NCBI GenBank assembly: GCA_025358075.1
Contig: JANYKU010000123.1
Span: 1-32,805 of the forward strand
From: Ilumatobacteraceae bacterium
Lineage (GTDB): Bacteria; Actinomycetota; Acidimicrobiia; Acidimicrobiales; Ilumatobacteraceae
Length of the DNA: 32,805 nucleotides
Direction of reading: 5' to 3'
Positions 14,162-22,396 of this stretch are shown piece after piece. The stretch's first letter is position 1. Every line of letters starts with the position of its first letter. The notes under the pieces are model-generated. The model was not told the origin of the DNA, made no database searches, and saw only the letters and a program-made list of their open reading frames with translations. A program made the translations under genes and the position numbers.

Positions 14162-17100
14162 TCAACGCGTCGAAGCTGGTACCCGTGCCGCCGTTTGCTT
14201 TGACTTGGTTGTGTCATCGAGCACCGACGCATCGACATCGTTCCCAACACCAGCCGCCGCTTGTTCTTCGTCGAGACAGGCCCGAATCGCCCCGATCACC
14301 GCTGGATCGACAAGCGCGTGAGTCGTTGCTGCTTCGCCGAACTGCACGAGGCAACGGAACTGCTTCTCGTTGAGAAACTGATCGCCGGTCGAGTAGTGCG
14401 GGAACTGTGGATCTTGCAGACTGAACGCGACGAGGTCGTCCGGGAACCCGTCGCAGTCGTACAACACTGCGGCAATGTGGATGATCTTGCCGACGCCCTC
14501 GAGCTCGCCGTTCGGACCCTTGTACGTCACATCCAGCACGGTGTGGGCCGACGGTGGGCGCTCGGTGCCAGGGGCGGTCATGCGCGGCGAGCCGACGCGC
14601 ACGGAACCCGTTGTCGTCGCTGTCTGCCACGTCGACAGGGTGCCCGAGGTATCGGCGTCGCTGGAGAACGTCGTCCGCCACGATCGCAGTGGCCCGAGGT
14701 CGATCGTCGCCCCGACCTCCACTCGCGCCAGGTCGGCGGCCTGACGAAGGGTGGCATAACTACCGGGCGAATCGCCCGACGAGTCGACGCAGATGATCGT
14801 GCTACACCGGCGGCGGAGCAGTTCGACCAGCCCGAGGTTCTCGCGATGTCCGCCATCGGTGACGTAGAGGTGGTGGTCTTGCAGGTCGTACATCCCCAGG
14901 AGCTCTTTCAACATGTAGCTCAGCCGCACCCATGGGTAACGCACGGGGCCGTCCTCCTCGGTAGAGAGGTATCGCGGATTCGGATACCAGGTACCCAAGC
15001 GGAGGTTGAGCGCTGCCAGCAACGCCATCGTGCTGCCCTTGTCCATGCGGCCCATTGCCGGCGCGATGGCGGCACCCGACACGCTCATGCCGGCGGAGAC
15101 GGTTCCCTCGGCTCGCTTGGCTCGACGCGAGCCGAGCGCTTGCACCCACGTGCGCGTCGAGGCGCTGTACGACTGAACGGGCACCTGCTGGCCGAGCTTC
15201 CTGCGTTGGTCGGAGCGCCCGCTGGAAGTCGGTGCGACGTCATAGAGCACCACTTCGTCCGGACTCATCACGAAGCTGAGCGCCTTGACGCCCGAATTGG
15301 TGCGATGTTGCCGGGCAGCCGAGCAGCAGATCAGATGAGTGGGGCCGGGAGCACCGATGTATTCATCGAGCATCGGTTCGTCGCGTTGCTTGATCGGCCA
15401 CAACGGTCCGTCGACGTTCTTCGGGCCGCGCAGGCGCTTCGGCGCCCACTTCCGCCGCCGCGTCGTCGCGAACGCGCCGCGCAGACGGTTGCGGTACAGC
15501 GTGTGCAACGACCACCAGCGCGGGCACAGCAAGAAGTAGCCGACGCACAGCAAGCCGAGGAGCAACCCCCAGCCCAACCAGCCGTGGGCGACACGACCGA
15601 GCAAGAACACATTGCTCCCCATCGCCGACTCGGCAGCGATCTCGATGGCCAGCAGTCCGGCGCCGATCGCCAGCAACACGCCACCGAGCAGGGCCACACG
15701 GGGACCGAGCATCTTTCTGACCATACCGACCATGCTCACGACCGCGCCACCGCCGGAGACCACCGCCAACAACTTGCCGAACGTGGCGTGATCGACCAAC
15801 CAAGGATGAACCACGTCGAGCAACACCGGTATCACGACGAGCACGCCACCGGTCAGGAGCCCGGCCGCGGCGAGGCCCTTCGCGGCGGCCCGCACACGAG
15901 CTCGCCGGGTGGTGTTCCACTGAGCGAGGCTGAACGCGAAGAACACCGTTGCCAGACCGCCGAAGACGGCAGCCGGTCCGTAGAGCCGCCAGCTGATCGG
16001 GAACTGCCGGCCGGGAACGCTGACGAACACCCGGGCGCGTGTCGGTGAGTGCCGCATCAGTTCGTCTCCGACCGTGATGGCGACGTTCTTCGTGCACAGC
16101 GACGCCGGGAGATCGCCGTACTTCGACAGGTCGAGCACCGTGTGATCCGTCGCCCGCACGGTCTCCCCCGAAGCAGCAATGACCGCGTTGACCCGACATC
16201 CGATACCGCCGTACACGTACGAGGTGCTCGACAGCCTTCCGATCGGCCAAGCGATCACCAGCAACAATCCGAGCAGCAGGCACAGATGGATGGCCAGCAA
16301 CCCGACGGCGGTCAGCAACGATCCGGACAAGCCGCCGCGGCCCGTCTTCAGGAACTCGCGGCGCTGCTGCAGGTGGCGGAACAGCGAAGGCCGATCTGGC
16401 GCCGTCGACGCGTCGTCGAACGCGTCAGGCGGCACATCGTCGTAGTCCTCGGGCGAACCGATCACGCCCGACGGCCACAGCGCCGCGAATTCCTCGGTCG
16501 TCGGAGCCTCGAGCGCCGTCCCGCGGGCGATCCGCCATGCGCCGGCGGTGTACCCGCCCCCGGAGACCGATGCCAGGAACTTGGCACGGTCGAGGATTCC
16601 GTCGGTGCCGGTACAGGTCTCCAGAGGGCTTCCGTCCCCAGCGGTGCGCTCGAGCACTCCGAGTGCACCCAGGCTGATGCTCGCCGCCCGAATCCCTCCG
16701 CCGGAGCAACAAATGCCAAGGCCGCCCGGTACTTCTGCCCCACGCTCCACTCCATCCGACAACTGTCCGTGGAGACGACGGCGCGAGAACGCGGCGATCA
16801 ACGTGAACAGCAACAGCAGCCAGACGGTGGCGAACGACAAGACCTTGACCCAGGCGATCACCGGCAACACTCGAGTGGCGAACCAGCCGATGTTCGGAGT
16901 TCTCGCGTGCCCGGCGATTCCGGGTAACCCGATCGATGCGTGCTGGATGATGTTCTCGACGATGTCGGCCACTGCACCGATCAACGCGACCCACACCAAT
17001 CGACGCGTCGCGACCGACCGCGTCGTCAACCATGCCCGCTTCCACCACATTGCCCACAGCACGGTGAACACCACCAGGTTCGCCAGGGCGACGCCGTAGC

Positions 17101-17443
17101 CGATGGCGAGGTTGCGATGCAGATCGCCGAGGCCGGTCAGCTGGCAACCCAACGTTCGGGCCGCGCCGTGGCTGGTGATGTAGTCGACGAATCGAATCGG
17201 ATCGCTCGAAAAGGCGCTCGCCGTCTCGATGTTCGGGCAGTTCTGCACGCGCCGGAACACCAGCCACAGCCATGTGATCGGTACGAGGAACAACGAGAAC
17301 AGCGAGGCCAGCCACATCCACCAGTTCCAGTTCGAGCCCGCCCCGAAAGCGGCCAGACGGCGCCGCGCGCCGACCAGCGAAAACTTCGATCGGTTCCACT
17401 TGACGGGTGTGGAAACCTCGATTGGTTCGTCAACATCAGACAT
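14162..17443 (-). CDS. Membrane-embedded patatin-like phospholipase (PNPLA domain split by transmembrane segments)
   Basis: This 1,093-residue protein is predicted to hydrolyse acyl esters of phospholipids or other lipids with a Ser-Asp dyad. Start ATG 17443 follows AAGGGGGAT. About four hydrophobic segments (near 38-62, 110-133, 146-165, 190-218) precede the first catalytic part: SGGGIRA (247-253, oxyanion loop) and SVSGGGY with nucleophile S294. A further five or six hydrophobic segments (about 375-400, 495-515, 535-560, 570-585, 590-615, 620-645) separate this from the second catalytic part, VTDGGHRENLGL, with the catalytic Asp at D863 in a DGG motif, and CSTIICVDSSGD. The elements appear in the patatin order but nearly 570 residues apart, against 100-200 in compact patatins. 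It lies downstream of phosphofructokinase on the same strand (90 bp gap). Substrate unknown; membrane lipid remodelling is inferred. Confidence 0.85.
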   Translation of the reverse strand: MSDVDEPIEVSTPVKWNRSKFSLVGARRRLAAFGAGSNWNWWMWLASLFSLFLVPITWLWLVFRRVQNCPNIETASAFSSDPIRFVDYITSHGAARTLGCQLTGLGDLHRNLAIGYGVALANLVVFTVLWAMWWKRAWLTTRSVATRRLVWVALIGAVADIVENIIQHASIGLPGIAGHARTPNIGWFATRVLPVIAWVKVLSFATVWLLLLFTLIAAFSRRRLHGQLSDGVERGAEVPGGLGICCSGGGIRAASISLGALGVLERTAGDGSPLETCTGTDGILDRAKFLASVSGGGYTAGAWRIARGTALEAPTTEEFAALWPSGVIGSPEDYDDVPPDAFDDASTAPDRPSLFRHLQQRREFLKTGRGGLSGSLLTAVGLLAIHLCLLLGLLLVIAWPIGRLSSTSYVYGGIGCRVNAVIAASGETVRATDHTVLDLSKYGDLPASLCTKNVAITVGDELMRHSPTRARVFVSVPGRQFPISWRLYGPAAVFGGLATVFFAFSLAQWNTTRRARVRAAAKGLAAAGLLTGGVLVVIPVLLDVVHPWLVDHATFGKLLAVVSGGGAVVSMVGMVRKMLGPRVALLGGVLLAIGAGLLAIEIAAESAMGSNVFLLGRVAHGWLGWGLLLGLLCVGYFLLCPRWWSLHTLYRNRLRGAFATTRRRKWAPKRLRGPKNVDGPLWPIKQRDEPMLDEYIGAPGPTHLICCSAARQHRTNSGVKALSFVMSPDEVVLYDVAPTSSGRSDQRRKLGQQVPVQSYSASTRTWVQALGSRRAKRAEGTVSAGMSVSGAAIAPAMGRMDKGSTMALLAALNLRLGTWYPNPRYLSTEEDGPVRYPWVRLSYMLKELLGMYDLQDHHLYVTDGGHRENLGLVELLRRRCSTIICVDSSGDSPGSYATLRQAADLARVEVGATIDLGPLRSWRTTFSSDADTSGTLSTWQTATTTGSVRVGSPRMTAPGTERPPSAHTVLDVTYKGPNGELEGVGKIIHIAAVLYDCDGFPDDLVAFSLQDPQFPHYSTGDQFLNEKQFRCLVQFGEAATTHALVDPAVIGAIRACLDEEQAAAGVGNDVDASVLDDTTKSKQTAARVPASTR

Positions 17444-17533
17444 ACATCCCCCTTGGCAAGGGTGCGGTTATGTCAACACAGAGCGCGCGAACTGTACTTC
17501 AGATACGCCAGTCTGGATAGATGATCGACTGCT

Positions 17534-18634
17534 TCAGACGTCGTCGCCGAAGCAGATTCCGACATCGCGCGCCGCGATCATCGTGTCGCAGTCGAGCGGT
17601 ACCGAGCGCATCCTGCCGATGGCATCGGCGAGCGGCACGTACTCCATGCTCAGCTCGTGCACGGCAACCATCACGCCGTTGAGGCCTTGCTCGAGGGCTC
17701 GTACCGCTGCCGCGCCGAATCGAGTGCCGAGCAACCGATCCTGAGCGGTCGGCACACCACCTCGCAAGAGGTGCCCGAGCACCGCGGTTCGGGCCTCCTT
17801 GCCGGTGAGGTGGGTGAGTTGTCGAGCCACCTGTTCGCCGATCCCGCCGAGACGCTCGGCCTGACCCCGTGGCCGACCGAGCACCGACCGGCCACCACCT
17901 TCGGGGATCGCACCTTCGGCCACCACGACGATGGCGAAGCCGGCGCCGCGCGCTTGGCGGCGATTGATCATCTCGGCCACGGGCTCGAGCCGGAACGGGA
18001 TCTCCGGGATCAAGATCGCATGAGCACCAGCCGCGACACCGGAGTTGAGCGCGATCCACCCGGCATACCGGCCCATCACCTCGACCACGAACACCCTGCT
18101 GTGCGATGTTGCCGTGGTGAACAGGCGATCGATCGACTCGGTGGCGATGAACACGGCGGTATCGAAGCCGAAGGTGACCTCCGTCTTGTCGAGGTCGTTG
18201 TCGATGGTCTTCGGAACACCGATCACACGCAGACCGGCTTGGCACAGCCGCTGACCGATGCTCAGCGAGCCGTCGCCGCCAATGGTGATGAGGGCGTCGA
18301 TGCCCGCCTCGTGAAACAGCGAGACGAGGTGTTCCGTGCGATCCTCGTAGTCGACGCTGCCGTCGGGCTGCTCCACCGGGAAGTGGCATGGATTGCCCCG
18401 GTTGGTGCTGCCCAGCACTGTGCCACCGAGGTAGCCGATGCCACGGACCGAACTGGCGTCGAACACGACGGTCCCGTTGCCCTGCGGGTACTGATCCGGA
18501 AACATGAGGCCGTTGAACCCGTCGCGGATGCCGACGACTTCCCATCCGCGTCGCGTCGCGCCCAGCGTCGCGGCACGGATGACAGCGTTGATGCCGGGAG
18601 CGTCGCCGCCACCGGTGCTCAGGGCGACTCGCAT
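17534..18634 (-). CDS. pfkA: 6-phosphofructokinase (group III type, probably ATP-dependent)
   Basis: This 366-residue cytoplasmic enzyme phosphorylates fructose 6-phosphate to fructose 1,6-bisphosphate in glycolysis. Start ATG 18634-18632 begins MRVALSTGGGDAPGINAVIR; the frame is open further upstream but overlaps the next gene. Key motifs: GGDGS with D121 and G122, PKTIDND with K142 and catalytic D145, TFGFDTA, VEVMGRYAGW, and LGHLLRGGVPTAQDR. In this superfamily the residue after GGD (E. coli G104) and the residue before TIDND (E. coli G124) track the phosphoryl donor: Gly/Gly in classical ATP enzymes, Asp/Lys in PPi enzymes. Here they are Gly/Lys, as in streptomycete-type long group III enzymes that use ATP. 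The RBS is weak. It lies 62 bp downstream of the zinc-ribbon gene. Confidence 0.93.
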   Translation of the reverse strand: MRVALSTGGGDAPGINAVIRAATLGATRRGWEVVGIRDGFNGLMFPDQYPQGNGTVVFDASSVRGIGYLGGTVLGSTNRGNPCHFPVEQPDGSVDYEDRTEHLVSLFHEAGIDALITIGGDGSLSIGQRLCQAGLRVIGVPKTIDNDLDKTEVTFGFDTAVFIATESIDRLFTTATSHSRVFVVEVMGRYAGWIALNSGVAAGAHAILIPEIPFRLEPVAEMINRRQARGAGFAIVVVAEGAIPEGGGRSVLGRPRGQAERLGGIGEQVARQLTHLTGKEARTAVLGHLLRGGVPTAQDRLLGTRFGAAAVRALEQGLNGVMVAVHELSMEYVPLADAIGRMRSVPLDCDTMIAARDVGICFGDDV

Positions 18635-18696
18635 GAACGGTTGTCTAGCACGCCACAGAACCGACCGCGGCGAGCGCCGCCGGCCTGCCGCCACGC

Positions 18697-19119
18697 TTAC
18701 CTCGCGTGGTCGCCCGTTGTCTCGCCTGGCGCGGAGTTGCCCGGTGCGGTCGAGTCGTCGCGGTCGTCGCGCAACTCTTTCAACACGTCGGAATCCTGCT
18801 CGGTGGCACTGGGCCCGAAGCCAAGGACTGCGGTGCCTTGCGAGCCGCACACCGGGCAGATGATCGCTACGACCGCGACCATGTCGGCCGGATCGGAGGC
18901 GCCTTCCAAGCGACGCAACGAGCTCATCGAGAACTTCGCCGCGGGCGTGACGTTACCGCATTCGACACACTCGAGCTCGGACTCGTCGGTGACGGTGAAC
19001 GACGAATCGAAGCCACCCTTCGCGTATCCCTCCAGCACTTCGATGATGGTCGACTCCCCGCCCATCGGGTCCTGCCCCGTCGCTTCGAGGAGATCATCCA
19101 GTTTCCGTTCGCGGGTCAT
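18697..19119 (-). CDS. Small zinc-ribbon protein of unknown function
   Basis: This 140-residue predicted cytoplasmic protein has two Cys-X2-Cys knuckles, CVECG and CPVCG, about 40 residues apart, which should bind one zinc. A helical acidic N-terminus (MTRERKLDDLLEATGQ) and a charged, Glu/Asp-rich tail flank them. The layout recalls small actinobacterial proteins of the DUF6510 kind, but I do not recognise the family with certainty. ATG 19119-19117 is preferred; a TTG 18 bp upstream (19137) is also in frame and neither has a clear RBS. The gene is divergent from the Nfu-like gene, with a 59-bp gap, and is followed by pfkA on the same strand. Confidence 0.7.
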   Translation of the reverse strand: MTRERKLDDLLEATGQDPMGGESTIIEVLEGYAKGGFDSSFTVTDESELECVECGNVTPAAKFSMSSLRRLEGASDPADMVAVVAIICPVCGSQGTAVLGFGPSATEQDSDVLKELRDDRDDSTAPGNSAPGETTGDHAR

Positions 19120-19178
19120 GACGTCGTCTGTACCCAAACCGGGCCGTCACAAACCACGGACCCAACGCGTACGATCGC

Positions 19179-19439
19179 ATGATGGCCTCCGCGACTCCGT
19201 CCTCGACACCGAACCCCGATGCGATGAAGTTCACCCTCGATACCCGGCTGGAGGCGATGTTCAACGCAGCCAACAGTGACGACGCCGCGAAGATCCCGTT
19301 CGCGGCTGCAGTCTTCGCCGTTGAGGGCGTGGTCTCGGTGTTCGGGGTCAACGACTTCGTCACCGTCACCAGGCGACCGGGAGCCAATTGGGAGCCGATC
19401 ATCGCCGCAGTGCACGCTGCAGCCGCCACCCACCTGTAG
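19179..19439 (+). CDS. Stand-alone Nfu N-terminal domain protein
   Basis: This 86-residue protein consists almost only of the Nfu_N domain: STPNPDAMKFTLDTRL near the start, VFAVEGVVSVFGVNDFVTVTRRPG in the middle, and a short helix at the end. In Nfu-type iron-sulfur scaffold proteins this domain precedes a NifU C-terminal domain with a CxxC cluster ligand. That domain is absent here, and the protein has no cysteine. It may act as a partner or adaptor in iron-sulfur delivery (inference). Two ATGs lie in tandem at 19179 and 19182; either may serve. It lies 54 bp before the acyltransferase operon. Confidence 0.85.
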   Translation: MMASATPSSTPNPDAMKFTLDTRLEAMFNAANSDDAAKIPFAAAVFAVEGVVSVFGVNDFVTVTRRPGANWEPIIAAVHAAAATHL

Positions 19440-19493
19440 GGGTCGGGCCTTAGGGCTCTAACGCTCCGTCGCTCTCCGTACGACGATGACGGG

Positions 19494-20957
19494 GTGAACC
19501 GCCTCGCCGCGCCGTGCCCCGACGCCGAGAGCGCAGAGCACCAGCAGGCGGCTCACAAGACATCAGCCGATCAGTTCGCCACTCACATGAACGCGGCCGA
19601 CGCGCTGCTGTGGACCATCGAGCGCGATCCATGCCTGCGAAGCACCATCGTCGCCATCGCGTTTCTCGATCGCAGCCCCGACTGGGACCGGTTGAGCGCT
19701 CGCATCACCGAGGCCTGTGACTACATTCCCCGACTGCGCCAGCGAGTGGTCGCCGCGCCCTTGGGATTTGGTCCGCCGCGATGGGAGATGGACGACTACT
19801 TCGACATCAACTATCACCTCGGGCGCACACTTGCTCCGGAGCCTTGCGACCAACGGTCGGTGTTGGACATCGCCGGCCACATGGCGATGTCCGCCTTCGA
19901 CAAGGATCGCCCCCTGTGGGAGTTCGTGCTCGTCGAGGGGCTGAAGGGTGGCCACGCCGCGTTGATCCAGAAGGTGCACCACTCGATCACCGACGGCGTC
20001 GGCGGAATGAAGCTGGCCCGATTGCTGCTCGACGAGAAGCGCAACCCGGCGGCGACGAAGTCGCACGCCAAGGTGGTCGATTCGCAACACGTCGGCGGAC
20101 TGACTTCGGTTGCCGACTGGTTCGCCGGTGATCTGAGAACGGTTGCTTCGGCGTCACTGCGTGGCGCTCAGGCATTGCCCGGCGTTGCCGCCAAGATGGC
20201 CACAACGCCCGGCGAGCCGGTCATCACGATCGCTCGACACCTCCGCTCGATCGGCAAGCTCTTGGCTCCGGTGAGCACGCCACTCTCACCGATCATGACG
20301 CAGCGCGGGATGTCTCGCCGACTCGACACCATCGACATCCCAATCGATCAGCTGCTCGCGGCAGCCCACGCCGCTGACAGCTCGTTGAACGACGCATTCT
20401 TGGCCGGTATCGCCGGCGGCATGCGGGTATATCACGAGCGGCATGGTGCACCGGTCAGCCAGTTGCGGGTGACGATGCCGATCAACACGCGGCGATCCAG
20501 CGACCCGGCCGGGAGCAACCGCTTCGCCCCGGCACGATTCACCCTGCCCATCGCGACGGCTGACGTAGGTGATCGCATGCGCCAGCTGGGAGCACTGGCC
20601 CGCGGTTGGCGCTCCGAGCCCTCGCTGCCCCTCACCGATGTCATCGCCGGAGTCCTCAACACCTTGCCGGCGCCCGCCACTACGGCTCTCTTCGGCTCGA
20701 TGCTCAAAGCCATCGACTTCGTCGCCACCAACGTGCCGGGTCTGAAGCATCGCGCCTACTTGGCCGGCGCAGAGGTCGAGATGCAGTACGCCTTCGCCCC
20801 GGCCTCAGGGTCGGCGTTCAGCGTGGCCCTCATGTCGCACGTCGGTCTGTGTTGCATCGGCATCAACGCCGACACGTCTGCAGTACCGGACCCAGAGGTG
20901 TTGACGGCGTGCCTACGCGAAGGTTTTGACGAGGTCTTGTCAGTCGGGAGGAAATGA
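19494..20957 (+). CDS. WS/DGAT-type O-acyltransferase 1
   Basis: Predicted wax ester synthase/diacylglycerol acyltransferase family enzyme, which transfers an acyl group from acyl-CoA to an alcohol such as diacylglycerol or a long-chain alcohol. The active-site HHxxxDG appears as HHSITDG (H162, H163, D167, G168, counted from 19494). Other family marks are DRPLWEFVLVEGL, SLNDAFLAGIAGGMRVYH, VTMPINTRRSSD and FVATNVPG. The GTG at 19494 gives 487 residues. Family members usually begin a few residues before the DALLW-like helix, so ATG 19587 (456 residues) is equally or more likely; neither has a clear RBS. Its stop overlaps the next start by 4 bp (ATGA), so the two acyltransferases are translationally coupled. 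Confidence 0.92.
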   Translation: MNRLAAPCPDAESAEHQQAAHKTSADQFATHMNAADALLWTIERDPCLRSTIVAIAFLDRSPDWDRLSARITEACDYIPRLRQRVVAAPLGFGPPRWEMDDYFDINYHLGRTLAPEPCDQRSVLDIAGHMAMSAFDKDRPLWEFVLVEGLKGGHAALIQKVHHSITDGVGGMKLARLLLDEKRNPAATKSHAKVVDSQHVGGLTSVADWFAGDLRTVASASLRGAQALPGVAAKMATTPGEPVITIARHLRSIGKLLAPVSTPLSPIMTQRGMSRRLDTIDIPIDQLLAAAHAADSSLNDAFLAGIAGGMRVYHERHGAPVSQLRVTMPINTRRSSDPAGSNRFAPARFTLPIATADVGDRMRQLGALARGWRSEPSLPLTDVIAGVLNTLPAPATTALFGSMLKAIDFVATNVPGLKHRAYLAGAEVEMQYAFAPASGSAFSVALMSHVGLCCIGINADTSAVPDPEVLTACLREGFDEVLSVGRK

Positions 20958-22396
20958 TGTCCCAGCCAATGGGTCCGCTCGATGCGCTGTTCCTTCACGT
21001 GGAAGACGGCATCAGCCACATGCACATCGGCTCGTGCTCGATCTTCGAAGGACCGCCGCCGCCGATCGCCGACCTCACTGCGTTGATCGAGGGCAAGCTG
21101 CACCTGGTCGCCCGATATCGGCAGAAGGTGCGGTTCGTACCGGGCGGGCTCGGTCACCCGGTGTGGGTGGACGATCCACATTTCAACCTCGACTACCACG
21201 TTCGCCATTCGGCACTTCCGCCCCCCGGAACGGTGCAGGACCTCGAGAACCTGATGGGAAGGTTGATGTCGCACGAGCTCGACCGGCATCGCCCGCTGTG
21301 GGAGGTGTCGATGGTCGAAGGGTTGCCCGACGACCGTTGGGCGATGATCACCAAGGCCCACCACTGCATGGTCGACGGAGTGAGCGGCACCGACTTGATG
21401 GCGGTGCTTCTCGATCGCGATCCTGCCGCGGCCATGGTTGGCGTCGAGCCGTGGACTCCTGCTCCTGAACCGTCGGATTTCCAACTGACGGTTCAAGCAC
21501 TGAGCCGCCTCGGTGGCCGGCCTGCTCGTGAATTTCTGGCTCAGCCATTCGCTGGCCTGCATCCTCGAACCGCATGGAGCCGAGCGAAGTCCGTCGCAGC
21601 CGGGTTGCAGTCGTTCGGTGCCCGGCTCACCGCGCCGGGCAAGGTGGTCTCCGTCGAAGGCAGCATCGGACCGAACCGCCGGTGGGCGGCAGGTCGGTGC
21701 GCGTTCAGTGATGTGAAGGACATCCGCAGTGCCTTCGGCGGTTCGGTGAACGACGTCGTGTTGGCCGCGGTCACCGGCGCATTTCGCCGAGTGCTGATCG
21801 AACGCGGTGATCCGGTTGACGACGTGGTTCTCCGCTCCTTGGTTCCGGTCTCTGTTCGCCACGCAGACGACCACGCGTGGAACAACCAGGTGTCACTGAT
21901 CCTCGCGGACCTTCCGGTCGGGATCGCCGATCCGGTCGAACGTCTTCAGGCCGTCCAACATCAGATGCAAGAGCTGAAGGCGTCGCATCAAGTCACCGCC
22001 GGTGAGGCCGTGATCGCCACGGCCGAGTTCCTGCCCCCGATCTTGCTGTCGCTGGGTGCTCGTGCAGTGATGAGCGTCATGCGCAAGTCGCCGCAACGAA
22101 CCATCAACACCGTGACCACAAACGTCCCCGGTCCGCAGTTCCCGCTCTACGCACTGGGTCACGAGATGCTCGAGTATCTCCCCTTCGTTCCGCTGAGCGA
22201 GGGAATTCGCATCGGCGTGGCGATCTTGTCGTACAACGGTCGACTCACGTTCGGGGTCACGGGCGACTACGACACCGCCCCCGACGTGCACTTCATGGCC
22301 GAACAGATCGAAGCAGAGGTGAGGCGCCTTCGGGCCCGAGCCGGCAAGCCCAACACGACCAGGTCAGGTCGTCGTTCAAAGGAAATGGCGCGATGA
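20954..22396 (+). CDS. WS/DGAT-type O-acyltransferase 2
   Basis: A 480-residue paralogous acyltransferase of the WS/DGAT family. It starts at ATG 20954 after GGGAGGAA, with a second ATG directly after it. The beginning, MGPLDALFLHVEDGISHMHIG, is typical. The active site is HHCMVDG (H136, H137, D141, G142). Later family segments are HRPLWEVSMVEGLP, GSVNDVVLAAVTGAFR, RSLVPVSVR and TTNVPGPQFPLYALG, and LTFGVTGDYD near the C-terminus. Both tandem copies keep the catalytic residues, so they may act on different acceptors or successive positions. The stop overlaps the start of the transporter gene by ATGA. Confidence 0.95.
   Translation: MMSQPMGPLDALFLHVEDGISHMHIGSCSIFEGPPPPIADLTALIEGKLHLVARYRQKVRFVPGGLGHPVWVDDPHFNLDYHVRHSALPPPGTVQDLENLMGRLMSHELDRHRPLWEVSMVEGLPDDRWAMITKAHHCMVDGVSGTDLMAVLLDRDPAAAMVGVEPWTPAPEPSDFQLTVQALSRLGGRPAREFLAQPFAGLHPRTAWSRAKSVAAGLQSFGARLTAPGKVVSVEGSIGPNRRWAAGRCAFSDVKDIRSAFGGSVNDVVLAAVTGAFRRVLIERGDPVDDVVLRSLVPVSVRHADDHAWNNQVSLILADLPVGIADPVERLQAVQHQMQELKASHQVTAGEAVIATAEFLPPILLSLGARAVMSVMRKSPQRTINTVTTNVPGPQFPLYALGHEMLEYLPFVPLSEGIRIGVAILSYNGRLTFGVTGDYDTAPDVHFMAEQIEAEVRRLRARAGKPNTTRSGRRSKEMAR

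Noticed and set aside
14261-16048. A 595-codon open frame on the plus strand
   Set aside because: It lies wholly opposite the patatin-like gene, is Gln/Arg/His-rich without domains, and reflects the high-GC codon pattern of the real gene.
17657-19279. A 540-codon open frame on the plus strand
   Set aside because: It runs opposite phosphofructokinase and the zinc-ribbon gene, both of which have clear family motifs; this frame has none.
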